From Parapristionchus giblindavisi (Eukaryota; Nematoda; Chromadorea; Rhabditida; Diplogasteridae): 64,000 nucleotides of DNA. This document shows, piece by piece, positions 39,901-54,500 of this stretch (the first letter of the stretch is position 1; each line of letters opens with the position of its first letter). Where the stretch lies: the NCBI GenBank assembly GCA_943737045.1, contig CALSFV010000016.1, positions 248,001 through 312,000 on the forward strand, read 5' to 3'. A program made the translations under genes and the position numbers. A model generated the notes under the pieces. The model did no database searches. It was not told where the DNA came from and was given only the letters and a program-made list of their open reading frames with translations.

Positions 39901-42900
39901 GATTGTGAGAGAGCACACTCTGCCTTGACGCAAAAAAATGAACGAAATGAATGCAGTTCGAAGCGATTTAGATCGACTTGTCACAAGGAGCGAGAGACAA
40001 GGAAGATAAGAGAGAATTATAGAAAGAGAGAGAGAAAAAAGACAAGGATAGAGATATAGAGGCTCACAGATCGAACAGGGGAAAAGAAACTCTAGAAGAG
40101 TGGGGCTCTTTTTGTCTTCATCTTCTCTATCATCTCAAACCATTACTCTTCTCCCCTTCTCCTAACCCTGCCCAATCCACTCATTTGTCAATTGTCACTG
40201 CAAAGAGAAAAGACCCGAGTCAATGAGAGCAAACAAGAGTTGACTGCACACAGATACTCAACAACAACAACAGCAATATCAGAGAGCCGTATTCGTGTAC
40301 TCTAATCGTGTAACTGTGTGCTAACCTCGCACGGTGCTCCGAGTACGCCGCCCATGTCGGGATTGAACACGAGGAACATCTGTAGGCGAGTATCGAGGAG
40401 CTGCTTGAACACCAGAACCTGAAGGAACAAAGGACTCATTTATTGATTGATTTGATTTGATTGATTCATTTATTGACATATATTGATCGATACCGATCGA
40501 CCACAACTCTCCCATTCAACCATATCAGGCAACTCTCCTTTCCATCTCTTCTCATTTCCCTCAATCTCCTCTACCCCTCCATTTCCTCCCTCCTTCCATC
40601 ATAATCATCTTTCCCATTTCATTTCATCTCAGGTTTCACTCCCCTTTCTCCATGTGCAGACCTCCCATGGAGCTTATAGAGTGCGGGATGGGAAAACGAG
40701 CATTGGGACAGGAAAAGTGGAGAGTCTGGCAGAGATATCGATAGAGAAACTGGGATAGAGAGAGAGATCCTGTCTCTCCTCTCTTCCCTTGTCTAAACAT
40801 TACTCCGTCTTCTCCATCAACCCCATCTAACCCCGTTCTCCAATATTATTTCCAGTCTCTCACTCTCAATACTACTTTCCACTTCACAAAAGCGTGAAAG
40901 AAGGATGCGAGAATGAGAGCAAGATAGTACACGAACTGGAGAGAGCACAGCTACAGTTAGAGACAGAGTGAGAGACGTCGTCAAATCTATACAGACCATC
41001 TCTCCTCCATCCCCTAGCTCTCACGCTCACCGGTGAGGTGGAGAAAAAACCGTAGACCACCCACGATGAATAGAGACAAAAAACGTGTCTCAGTGTCTGG
41101 GTGGTAGTAGCCCGGTAGCCCGGTTGCGCAAATTCTCTCTCCGTCCTCGTTCCTTTGTCTCTGTCTGTCTGTCTCTTCAACTCTCATACTGTCTATCCCT
41201 TTAATGTTCCTATGTTCTTTAGTTATCTACGAGGAGAAAATGAACATAGATATACCAGAGAAAAGGACAGAGGAACAAGGAGATCGAGAGAAATAGAGAC
41301 AGACAAAGATACGCGAAAAAACGAAGAGGACAAAGTACGCATCACGTAGATAGTCAGATTAATACAAACAATACAGCCACAACACTGAAGAAAAGACTAG
41401 CCCAGGGTGGCGACACCGTACCATTACTATACCGTAACCCATCATCCAAATATAGATCGAGAGGGCAATTAAGTCCCCAAAGAAGGATATCCACCTCTAC
41501 TCTCTCCACACTCAATCTATACAACATAACCGCAATGGTCCATTCCATTATACCCCCATTCACCATCTACTTCCTTGTATAGTACAAAAGTAACAAAAAA
41601 GGAGACCAATCGAGTTATAATTTACCTCGCCGGTAATTGTACCCACTCACTACTGTACTCTTCGGGGATGTCAATCATCTCATCATTGTGGTATGTTCTG
41701 TATCTACAGTATGCAGAACGATCAGCATCATGCAGCCATATCGGACGGAGCTCTTTCTGCTACGTGGGTTATCAACTTCTACCTTTAATGGATTATTTTC
41801 TGGATTCTACTTCGTGGTTAGCGCAGGTGTATAAAGAACACATCAAAATACGACACGATAGCCGATGAATGGAAGAAAGGAAACCCATTGATTTGTGAAG
41901 GATCCCTGCCATGACCCACCGCACCAATGTGCGAACGTGATAAAGTATTAACAGAACGACCTTTCCCAAAATGCACCCATAACTGTCACAAATAGTACTA
42001 CTCTGTAGAAGGTACTAAGCGATCCCTTCCCCATTGTCAACGACCTCAAATTGCACTATTGTCCCATCTCTCTCATTCTTCCCGACCAATTATCTATCGT
42101 AAATTTTGGACAATTTAAAAGCGATTCAAATTGCCGCCAACTCCACTGAATCAATGAATAAATCAATCGATAGTCCAAAGCTACCGTACCTCAGTGGGCG
42201 TGGCATTCTTGATCAGTCTTGTTGTGAATTCGATCGTTTGTCCGAGCTTGTCCGACATCTGCTGAATGCGCTTGTCCACCATTGTGAGACGAAGCTGCAA
42301 TGAATAAATTCAAATTTGGCGCCAATCACCTGAATCAGGGATGCGAGCAATCAATCGATAATCAATCGTACCTGCTTGGCTGAATAGGCCTGCTCAATGT
42401 CCTTGGCGAGCGTCTTGCGTTGATCTTCGAGAACACGAATAACAGCCTAAAAATCAATAACAGCATTCAATAAATCGCGAACCAATCAATAAATCGAGTC
42501 CAATCAATCGATAATCAAAGCTACCGTGTACCTGAACATTCTCGTCGAGAACTGCGTGAGCCCGCGCGAGCGACTGATTGAGACGGTTGTTGGCCGCGTC
42601 CACTTGCTGCAATGGAATAAATCAATAAATCAATCAATAAATCACTCTCATTAATCAATTTTACACTAATCACTAGACATGTGTCCATGTCATATTGTAC
42701 ATCAGTCACACTGTCAAATGTCTGATCAATTCATCCAGTCCCCCTAGTACGAGACAAAAAGTCGAGCTGCATGTGGTACTTTCTCTCACTGTTTCTCTCC
42801 AACTTTCCATCGTTCCTCTCCGTTTCCAGTCACAAATAGAGCCAGACACATTACTATATCCTCTTCCCATTCATTCTCATCAGCATTTATCCCTATTCTT

Positions 42901-45900
42901 GTTCCATTAGAGCTACAGAGCAATCGCACACATATGACGGACACACGAGAGCCGTAAACACACATCCGTCATTTAGGTAGCCAGGCACCATACAACGAAA
43001 ATATGCGCTCGTCAATGTCAGTCGTAAACTCTCCATTAATGCACTGTGCCAACTAGTGATGCAAGAGTGCACGCGCAGATTTCCTACTTTTACTAATTCA
43101 CAACCAACATAACCCAGACTAGAGTTCAGTGACATTTGTTGAATACAAGTTTCTATTCACTAAATAGCGGAAGTCCATTTCGGAAAAGCTAGTACTAGAT
43201 GGAAAAAACTCTAAAAGATCGTTTAGCGTCTGTTGTTCCCATTACTCTCACCCTCTTCACTAACTTCTTTGCCGGAACACAGCTAAAGCAAAAAAGGGGC
43301 AGCAAAGGGAAACGATAGATAGAGATTGAAAAGGGGACACCGCCTCATTCACTCTCTCACGCATACACTTTTTCATCCGTTCCCTCTGACGTAATCGTGA
43401 TTTCCGTAATGCTAAAACGATCTGACGAAATACGACTCGCAAAGTAATGCCCAATTTGAAATCGATTCAGGTCCTACGCGGAAAGCAAAATATCGATCGA
43501 TCGTCTACCGTACCTTGAACATGTCCATGAGTTCATTCTGCTTGCAGCGGGCATCCTGGACGAGCTGTTCGATCGATGACATCTGCATGTCGGCCACCTG
43601 CACATCAATAATTAGTCCATAAATTAAATTCACATTCAAATTCCCTCCTCTATACATTTTCCTAAACATCGCCATTCATCACACCATTACCATGCAGACA
43701 ACCCTCATTAATCTCATTCCCCCTGATTTCGCATCTCATCAACTTCACGCAGTGGGTCAAAAACGACAGACCATCTGCCGTTCGTCTCATCATTCGACGC
43801 AGTTCGTATCACCCTGCACTCTTACCCTCTAAGGACAACGGATTGGGGATAGGGGTAGGGGGGATAGGAAGAGGGAGGGAGGGAGAGCGCACTCTAGACA
43901 AGGCCATTCGTCCATTCTTCGCCCTCGTCTTATATAAGATATTCACCACCAACTATCCAGATGGTCAAAACCCTCATCTCTCTCTCCCCCTACTCTCCTT
44001 TCTTCTCCATTCATGCAATTCCCGCCCAATCTATCTATCCCCTTCACGTAATCCGTCCAAAACGAACCAAAAATTAGCCATGAAAGGGTGTGAAATTGGG
44101 AGGGAAAAGTTTTATTTAATGCCAAATTGAACCAGGTACATTCGTGTTTCAGACGCAACTCTTCTTCGTCCTCGAATCATTGACCAATCACAATGCATTA
44201 GTGTGGACATGCGAGTGGAAACTTGGTCCGTCTCCTCTCTATCTCTACCTCTATACCTGCGTCTCTCATCTACCCATCTCTTCGTATTCTCGATCATTCC
44301 CTTCTCCTTCTCCCAGCAAACACAATACTCTCACTCTTATATTCAAGGAGAAGAAGAAGAACGAAGAACGAAAGAGTTTACCCCCCCCCCTTTTCTACTC
44401 GGTGAATCCGCGTCTCACTGCCCTCACAAAAAGAGAATGAGAAACGGTCATACCGGGAGTACAGTTGTGGCATCACACTCAGGGAGAGTAGCCCCCCTCT
44501 CTAACTCCTCTTCAAGAGAGGACTCACACGTGGCGCGCCTTCACGCACACACGCACGAGCTGCGGTCTCAGCACAAGCGGACACGACGACGCACCGCGTG
44601 TGCGCACATCATTAGCCGAGTTCGGCCTAGGGCGCGTTGGCGCACGCGCCGGTCCGCGGCACCGCAAGGGCGCAGGCTCTCCCCTCACCTCTCAATCATC
44701 GTCGAGCTACACACCACATACGCGCATACACAGTGAGCCGTCCCAGATCCTAATTTCGACGATACAACATTTATGTGAACTTAATAATAATAACAATACT
44801 GTTCCCTAATCCACTAACAACTAAAACTAGGATCTCTGGCTACCATCCCGATATATGCACCGTGTATGGGTGATAGCGATAGTGATATACATGGAAGGTA
44901 GGCGACGACGACTATGCGTGGTCACCTAAACGAGACACTAACCGTAACTGTCAGACTTAATGGCCTAAGGTAAGTTAAGGACGTAAACTTAAGTAACTAA
45001 GTAAGCTAAGTACCTCAGCGATATCGGCATAGTGATGGGTGGGCGCGACGTGGTCAGCGAGCGTGCACTCCGTACAGATGGCCATGTTGCACGAGAGGCA
45101 GAAGTAGCGCAGCGGCTGATGACGATGCTGAAAGAGATCGAAGATTAATATCATGGTCAAAGATCGAACTACCGTACCTGAAGACACTTGCAGGGAATGC
45201 GTCCGTTGGGCAGCAGCTCATTGGGCAGTCCGTTGGCGCTGCCGTTCAGACTGGCTGTGGGCGATGAGGACAGCTGATTGAGAGACTGCAATGAGAGAGA
45301 TCAGAGGTCAAAAGATCAAAGATCATCACAACGTACCTCAACGCGATGTCCTTCGAAGCAGTGCATGTACTGGTGGGCCATCGTGCAGTTGGCGCACAGA
45401 AAGTGGCCACAGTCCTGAGCAGAATGACGAATAAATATTGTGAGACAGGAGGGGCACAAGAATGTCTGAGAGGTGGAGGAGGAGGAGGAGGAGGAAGAGC
45501 CAGAGGCAGGGATAGAGGAGAAGAGGTTCGAGAGTATAGAGGGATTCATAGGAGGAGGTCGAGTGAGGAAGGGCGAGGGAGAGGGCGACGTCGAAGATGA
45601 CGTCAGCGCCGACGACGTGTGCGTCGTCGATGATCTTCCAGAATGGACGCTAATCGAAGTGCCCATGTCCGACAGACTATCCAGCAGGGATTGCATCGTC
45701 AAGGTGGTAGTAGTAGACGGGGGCATTGTGGAGGAACGAGGAAACGAGAAGAAGAGGCCTTCTTCGTCTACGACCTCTTCAGAAGGAGGACACATTCTTG
45801 ATTATTCTGATAATTCCTACTAGTTCCTCAGAGCAAAGCAGTGGGTAGTGTTGAAGACACCTACTACTACTAGCAAGAACGACTGAGGGGAGGGGGGATA

Positions 45901-46232
45901 GATGCGAAATGGTGGGCGGAGTCTGGGGTTGGTCGGGCGGCAGATGGGCACAGATAGGGAGGGAGAGGGAGAGGGAGAGGGAGAGGGAGAGGGAGAGGGA
46001 GAGGGAGAGGGAGAGAGTAGATAAGGAGAGGGAGGGAGAGGGAGGAACAGACAGACAACAGGACAATAATGACCACCTCGTTTTTTTCAATCTCCTCCTC
46101 CTCGCCTTAGCCTCGATCCATCCAGCACATTATTCACAAGATTTCTTTCCCTATACTCTCTCCCTACTCTGATTTTTTATCCCATCTCCGTATTCGTCCG
46201 TACAAGAACAAAAAGAGGAAGACGAGGAAAAC

Positions 46233-46273
<41 letters not shown>

Positions 46274-48462
46274 AAGAGAAAGGCACCATTAGCATGGTGA
46301 AAGAAGAAAAAGAAGAATAAGAGAGGAATGGATAGAGATAGAGACATGACCAAACTACAAGGTCATACACCATACGGTAGATAACAATCAATAAACAGAG
46401 ATTACAAATCAATCAATACCTGGCAGTACGCCGAGGCACGCTCTCCACTCTTGCATCCGGTGCACGAGTGACGTGTGGTCGAGGAGACGCCACCACCTAC
46501 AACTCCGAGTGAGGCGAGTCCACCACTGGAGAGGGACGACGAAGAGTTGTTGCCGTTCGTCTCTGAATCATCAATCATTCAATACAATGTTGTGCTAATC
46601 CTGACAATAAATCAATCAATAAATGGATAAATCAATCGATAATCAGGGTATCAACCTGATGGAGATTCCGATAGGGGAGGCGTGGACGAGGTGGACGAGG
46701 GTGACCCGTATACGTCCATGCCCGAGAGTGCTGCCACGGCTGATGCGGAGACCAGTGAGGAGGGATTGTACTGAAATAGCAGATCTTGATTTATTGATTG
46801 GTCCAATTATTGATTGATTGGTACAATTATTGATTGATTATCGATCGGCCACTATTGCAGCCCCAGCCCCATCCCCACCAGCAAAGCTTCGCAGGAGAAG
46901 CGCGGCAACATCAAAGTGCCTTCACATTTCGTCCACACACAAAAGGTGTCATTATAGGAGAGCAGCGGTTTTGAGGGAAATCGGGAGGAGGCATTGATTG
47001 GCTAGAGACTGCCAAAAAAGGAGAGGGGAGAAGCAGAGAAAGAGGGAGAGCGAAAAGGGAAGAGTCGGCGCCTCTATTCTGAGAAAGGAGGGAGGGGACG
47101 AAGAGGCAGAACGGAAAAAGTGGAGACGTAGACGAAAAAGGTATGAATGAATGAATAGAAAATAAGAGATAAAGAGGAGAAGGAACGGAGAGAGAAGAGA
47201 GACATGGACACACGAGAAAAAAGCCGTCCGTTCAGAGCAGTTCACGGAGGGTATAATGGACCGTGTCCAGCCACACTTCGCCCAGTCGTGAGCACGGGAT
47301 GTCAGCCACTAGTAGGCCGACACGTAGAGGTGAGGCAACAACAATCTTGCACAAAAGGGGCGGGGCTTCGCTCCCGCAAAACTCTCGGCGGCTTGTTGAC
47401 AGTGTATCACTGCGTGATCGATCGATTCGATCGACGAGTACCCAGAGAAAGCTCCAACACACACAGCACACATGCGAGCTATCGATGAAAGACGAAATGA
47501 AATATATCATCTTCGTCACCGTCTCCCTATCTAGGATAGAATGAAGAGACATAGAGATGCAGAGCGATTGTTGCAAAATGGGAGGGTATATAGATCCATA
47601 TCTGCAACCTCTCTCTCCCGCTGCCACATCTCAATCTCTCTCCGAGAGACAAACAACATGCCGGCATTATGAACCAAAATGAGATAACACACACAAGAGG
47701 CGACATAATGGATGGGCATGGCATTGATAGGGCCACATGATTAAAGGGCCATGCTCCGGTCAGGCCGACCGATCGAGAGCGATAAGAGATTGGGGGATAA
47801 AGGGACATATCACACACAAATGTCCCTCCCCGACATACATGGGCGCCGGCATGGGCGTGCCCCTGTAAAATTAGGGTTTTTCGAAAATTTGTGGAATGCC
47901 CCCTTTAAAAATGACGTTTTAGGTGAAATTTTTGAAAAAAAAGTAAAGGCCCCCTGTAAAATTAATCATTTTTCGTTCGAATGCCCCTTGTAGAATCGAG
48001 CTCCAGGTACCCCGCCCATGTATGCTCCCCGATGATAATGATCACATCAAATCAACATGAGAGAGAGTGATTAATGGTTCATGATCGACCTCGACCGTTA
48101 ATGAATATATGAGAATGAGTTATATATGTAGTCTCCAAATAGAAGATCAAGGAAGGAGGAGGGGTCTTGAGGGATAGTTAAAGGGAGGTGGAGGTACCCT
48201 CTCCTCGTGTCCCTCTTTGATCACTCCCTCCCACTAAAACGACGATGCAAGATCGCGTCGGTCGATATGGATAGTGGAGGGGGAAGATGGATAGGTAGAA
48301 ATAGATTGGATTGAGTGAATGAATGAGGGGAAATGCGACGCGCAATTTCGTCTCCCTATCAATCTCCCCCTCCCCTTTCTATTCATGGAATGGGATAGAA
48401 ATGAGATGAATCAGCAACTGATCAGCGCAATCAGGAATGGTCACATGTCTCTCCATTGCACG

Positions 48463-48501
<39 letters not shown>

Positions 48502-51500
48502 TCCACTTCCTCATTGTCTCTTCTTCATTATTACAAACTCTCGGCCCTCCTCTCTAGCATTCTCATATTCAGACTTCGTCTTCGTCTCTATCCTTCTCTG
48601 CTTCTCCGTCACTCTCCACCATCTCCCTTATCTCTCGCTCCCATATCACTCTTCCCGACTTCTTCCGCAATCGTCATAACAACTGCCAGTCGGGGTTGGA
48701 CACGAGTGAGAGGAGAGATGGACAAGATGAAAATAGTAGTGATTGTGGCCCTCTGCCTCCCCTGTTTTCCCCCTCACTCTCTTCTCACACCAATGATATG
48801 ACATGGAGAGAGATACATCTTATCAGTATGCGTCCCTCATCGAGCACGACAACTTCCTCACTCAACAACTACGACCACCACCTCATCAAGTGGTCAATCA
48901 GCCACTGATATCATCGACACTGACAGTCGTCAACAGATATGCAGATGACAGATGACGTCACCGTAAAGAGAAGAATGGTGTAGAAAAAGTACACAATTTC
49001 AAAACTGCCAACACCCCCATTGTACAACAGCCATAGATTATACTGTTATAATTCGTGTATTCTTCATACTCCCTTCAACCACAATACTTCAATCCATCTT
49101 CAATCGCCTTCATATTCATCTTCAAAAGGCGAGTGTTGTGTGTGTGCAACTCGTACTCAAACTGCGGGAAAGGGAGAGAGAGGCAACGTTGGCTGACCAG
49201 CGGGAGAGAGGGGGAGATAGAAGATGCTAGAGCCGACAGAGCAGCCAGAGTGTCAGGGGACGAAGGGCAGAGACGCAGAGTGGGAAAGCGTAAAAAGCAA
49301 ATGGAAAGAGAGGGGGAAACGTCGGACTGGGCCCAAAATCTCTCTCGTGTTCGATTCGACGACGTCTTCTAGGAAAGAATACGAAATCGATTGATAACCA
49401 AGGCATGGGAGAATAGAGAGAGGTACATGGGACGAGATTGATCCTAGTTATGGATAAAGAGAGAGATGGACAGAGATGGATTTTCAGATAAGAGACGTCC
49501 AAAACACACAATCCATAACAGAGCACGTGGTGTGCGTGTGTGTATTTGCAGTTTAGAGTGAGAGGATCAATAAAAGAGAAAGCATAATAACAAAAAGGGA
49601 GGAAAGAGTGGAAGAGAAATGTGGAAAACCCGATTGACGATCTATTATGCATAGAGAGAAAGTCAGTTGAATGACAATATGGAACGATCCGATTAACTAT
49701 GGAACCCAAATGCTAATGTCTAATCGAAATATTAAACTTTCAACTATTTCTCCCCGGAATACTTCCAGCAAATCACTTGTCGACGAATTGCTGCAAGTAT
49801 TCCGGGAACCTTACTATTAGCGGTAAGCGTGTTTTCAGAATTGAAGTTTATCAAACAAAGACTTCAATATCCACGGCGCTACCATCGCTCTGAACCCGTT
49901 GATTCCAAGTTTCACATCTATAATATATGCAAATCTATGCTCGCTCACCTTCTCCTCAATGTGGAGCTGATTCTGCAGCACCGACTCGAGGCCAAAGTCG
50001 GAGAGGAGCGAGTCGATGCCCAGCTGCACGCTCAACTGTGTCTCCATGTGGCAAGCGGGACACACGATCTGCAATCAATCAATAATCATTCAATCAATCG
50101 ATATTTTCGAAAGGTGGGATCAAAGGTTCAAAGGGTTGCATCAGCATCATCATGACTAACTACGCATCAGTCAATCAATATCAGGCGAGGGGATGAGGTT
50201 CCGGTCTACTCACATTAGCATATTATATAATTAAGGAGAAAGGAAAGATTGTGTGAACGATGACAGGGGCAAATATTGCGGCAAAAGTCAACGCATAAGA
50301 CTTTTTATCACTACTTTTGTTCCATAAAAATAGAATGAGGAACAACAAGGGACAATGGGAGTGGTGTATCTACTGTATAATAATATACGACGAGGCGATT
50401 ATGAGAGAGAAAAGCAATCAATAGCAATCTCACAATAACAAAGAAGAAGAAGAAGAAGAACATGATTAGTAAAGCAGTGTGAGAGAAGAGAGGAGTGGGG
50501 AGGGAGGGGAATAGGAATTGGAAGAGGAGGATGAGGATGAGGGGTGGAACTTGTTAAGAATAAGGAGAGGGAGAGGGAGGAAAAGGAGAGGGAGAAATAT
50601 GAATCACAAAAGAGTTGAGAGAGGGAGGGAGGGGACTACTCAACAACAATGACGAGGGGAGAAGAAGAGAAAGAAACGTATCATACTACACGTATAACCG
50701 TGAATGAAAAGAAATCAAATGAAATCCTTCCACCATTGATACAAATCTAAGTTATGAAACATGAAAGTGACAGGGAAGATAGGGATATGAATAAAGGGAG
50801 AGAAGGGGGAAGCTTCACTCTCTCCCTGGTTCAGAATATATCTATGTGATAAGAGGAGGAGGGGCAGAGGGAGAGGGAGAGAGGAGAGAGAAGGAGAGGG
50901 AGAAAAAAGACCAAGATCACGCGGGAGAAGGGAATATCTACAAAGAAGAGGAAGAGCAAGAACAGCAATGCACAAGCAGGCAAAATGGCTGTAGTTTGGT
51001 TCAAAGCTGAGAGAGACGAGGATGGAGAGAGAGGAAGGGAGGAGAGAGGAGGAGGGGGAGCGGAATAACAATGCCCCGTCATCACCTTTTCTCCGTTGTT
51101 TTCACCACTGACGCATTCCCGCATAAATGGCAGGCTTCTTCTTTTATACGCTGTTTACGCCAATATGCACATTTACATGTATCCGCCCCTTATTACGTTG
51201 TCAAAAGTAAAGTTTTGCATATCAAGTTTGAGGCTAATCCAATTAAGAAAGACTGCTCATAGACACTACCAAACTAGACTCAAGACTCGAACCGGAATTG
51301 AGTCAGAGAAAGCGAGAGAGTGTAGGAAAAGGAGAGAATCAGAGAAATGGGGATAGAGAAATAAAGAGGAATAGGCACGGCAGTAGCAGTAGTAGTGGAG
51401 AGGTCGATACTCAGTCGGGGGAGAAGACAGGCGAGAGAGCGCCAATTCGAATATCCCCCCCTCTCTCTCTACGAAACATAGAGAATGAATAGGAGACGGA

Positions 51501-54500
51501 GAGAGGAAGAGGGAGAAGATGAAGGAGATGGAGTGAGTTAGAGAGAGAGGGAGGAGAAGGAGAGAGACAGAGAGGAAGAGAGAGAGAGAGGAAGAGAGAG
51601 AGAGACATCTCCCCCTTCTCCTCAGATCCTCTTCTTGTACACGTGTTGCGTACATTGGTCGAAGGGCTACTACTACCCCTGCACCATCTGCACAGAGACT
51701 CCACTGCATACATAATATTAATAATCATAGATGCAGACATATACATTTGCATGTATAGTATTATGATATTTCAATACGAGTCCATGGGAAGTCTGTCTGC
51801 CTTATGAACGGCACAATTCACACGGATAATTCTCGCAAGTCGAGACGAAGACGGAGAGAGGAGGAGGGGACAAGGTGAAGAGAGAGAGGGAGAGGAGAGA
51901 AAGCTAGAGGGAAGGGGAGCAAAAGGTTGCTCTCTCCTTCTCTCTCTATTGAAACGAAAGAACGAGGAGAGATGAAGAGAGACAGAGAGAGAGGGGAGAG
52001 GGAGAAACTACTCGAATCGAAGGAGAAGAAGGACAGTGATGTCGTCGACAATGCTGTGTTGGCGCTATGGAAAAGATGAAGATGCAGAGGAGGAGAAACT
52101 TGAAACACTCTACCTTTCCTTCTCTTTATCCCTCTACCTTTCCTTCTCTTTATCCCTCTACCTCTCCTTCTCTCCCTCTCCCTCAATCAGAGCGGATTAG
52201 GCTACATAGCCACGGAGAAAAACGTAAACAACTCTGATGACATGTGGCAAATAGCAGGGAAGAGAAGAGAGAAATGGAATCGAAAGATCAAAGATCAAGG
52301 ATCAAATGTCCAACACACGCATTCACAAGTGATACGTGCAGGCAGCCTGGTGAACGACATTGAAGCCTCCCTAAGGAGAAATCGAAGAGAATGAGAGGGA
52401 GAATGAAAGAGAGAGGCAGAAGGAACGAGTGTGTGAGGGAAAACGACGAGAAGAAGGAGAAAAAGAAGAATGAGAGAGGGGGCGGAGCTAAGAGAGACAC
52501 ACAAGAGTGAGCGAGAGTGTGTGTGCAAGATGGAGAGAGCAGAGATAGAGATAAAGATAGAGAGGAGAGGAGAGGAGGGTGAAGCTGCTAGGCCGTTTCT
52601 CCCTCTCCTCCCTGACGACTCTTTACATGAAAAGTAATGATGGGGAGAGAGAGACAGGGGAAGAGAGGGAGAGACCTCCTCCTCGGGAAAAAGAATCCGC
52701 CTCAAGGCTCATAGGGCCGATATGCAAGCAAACACACGACTCGATATTATACTTCATCTCCGGGGGGATCGATTCTACGACAAAATGATCTTTGATCTTT
52801 GATATCTCCTCTTGTCCTCGACCACCACTGTACCAGTAAGGGTAATCATCTTGGTAGTACTCTGGAAACATCTCTCCTCTCTCCGCCCCTTAAATTGCGC
52901 ACGCTATAGTGTGCCGATCGGTGCCACTGTTTTGTGCGCGGTAGATTGAGAAGAAGAAGAAGAAGAATACGAATGAACGAGAGTGAAAATATGAAGGAGA
53001 TAGGAAGAGACGCAGAGAAAAAAGTCGAAACGAACCGAGAAATCGAGATAGCTCGAGAGAGAGGTAGTCGTGGTTGAGAGAGAGAGAGTTGGCTAGTGAA
53101 GAGAGTTAGAGAAACAGAGAGCATTACTCGATGTGGTCTTCAAACTTCACCTACTCCCCTCCTCCCCTACACACACTTCTCTCGCTCTGTTGATTCATTC
53201 ATCCATTTCGAACTCTTCTCTCTCCTACTCATTGAGTTAGGGAGACCGAACACCGACGGCATACATAGTTAGGGAGTCCGAACACCGACGGCATATATAC
53301 CGACATGCTACTACGGTGTTGCTCAGGGTGAGACTTGGTGTCGAGATTCTTCGGGCAGCTGACACTTCGGGCTATATCCCGGGTGCATTCTCGGTGCATC
53401 CTTTCGGAGATAGTCCTGGAACCCACAACAGAACAGGCGCACCTCATATCTCGCCCCATAAACGGGAGCACAACGACAGATATATAAACAGCGAGGGAAG
53501 GAGATAGAGAGAGTGAAAAGGGGGGATAGCGATGCAGAGAACGGGCCGTTAACACCGATATTATTGTCATACAGCACATATACATTAAAGGTAGAGAGAG
53601 AGGGAGTGGGATGGATAACGAGAGAGAGACCAATCATCGAGTGACGTTCCAGAATGTGTTCTCCTTATCACTCCGACATTCACTCGCGAACTGATTAACT
53701 TGCGTCATTCGCTTCCGGCAACAACAAGACCGTAGAACCAATAAGCCCACAAGATGCCCAACATGAAGCAAGTCAAACAGTTCAATCAACTGCCATGGAC
53801 ATAACCAGTGTGGACAAGGGATCCATAATTGAATCTGCTTCATCAGATCGCTTCTAGACACAAGTTACTTCTGGCATGATAGCGTACATGTTTATTCCAA
53901 TCAGGAGTTGACCAGTAGTCTCCCTCTCACAATATAGTTAGTAGAGTTGAGTAGAGAGAGAACGAAAGTCGCTTCTTCTCCATCCTTCTATAGCATCTCT
54001 CACTCAATCAAGAGTCCTCTCTCTCCGTCCATCTCCTCTTTGCTCCCCAGGGTGCCGTCTACCCGATAACCACTGCTAACCACAGTAGCCGTGGTCGGAG
54101 GCAGGCATCGACTCATACGACAACAAACCAATTATCTCACACCTAATCACGGATCGACAAAGCCACGTAGTACGCTACTCTAGGCAATACTTCGCAAAGA
54201 CCGTGTTGCACTTATGCCTCATCTCAGAAGCCCGTCAGGTCTATCGCTCGTATCACAACCAACGTTAATAATCGTGATATAGTTGTACTAGTCGTGATAA
54301 CGCTTCATCACACTTATCACACTGATGATAAGCCCTCTGCGCCTTCTTCCTCTTCATTCCAAAATCAACGTAGATACAAGTTGCACTCTACGAGGGGAAA
54401 CTCACACAGGAGGAGCCAAGAGTAATAGACATTTATTCTATATCTTTCTTTCTACATGGAACAGACATGAAGAGTGGTAGAGATATCGAAATGGAGAGGG

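Noticed and set aside
44203..44736. A 177-codon plus-strand frame
   Set aside because: It is antisense in an ncl-1 intron, of low-complexity Ser/Arg composition, with no domain recognised.
46911..47245. Leu/Ser-rich membrane-like frames in ncl-1 introns and similar ones up to 62,300
   Set aside because: They are translations of CT/GA low-complexity DNA, lack splice or domain support, and overlap each other in several frames.
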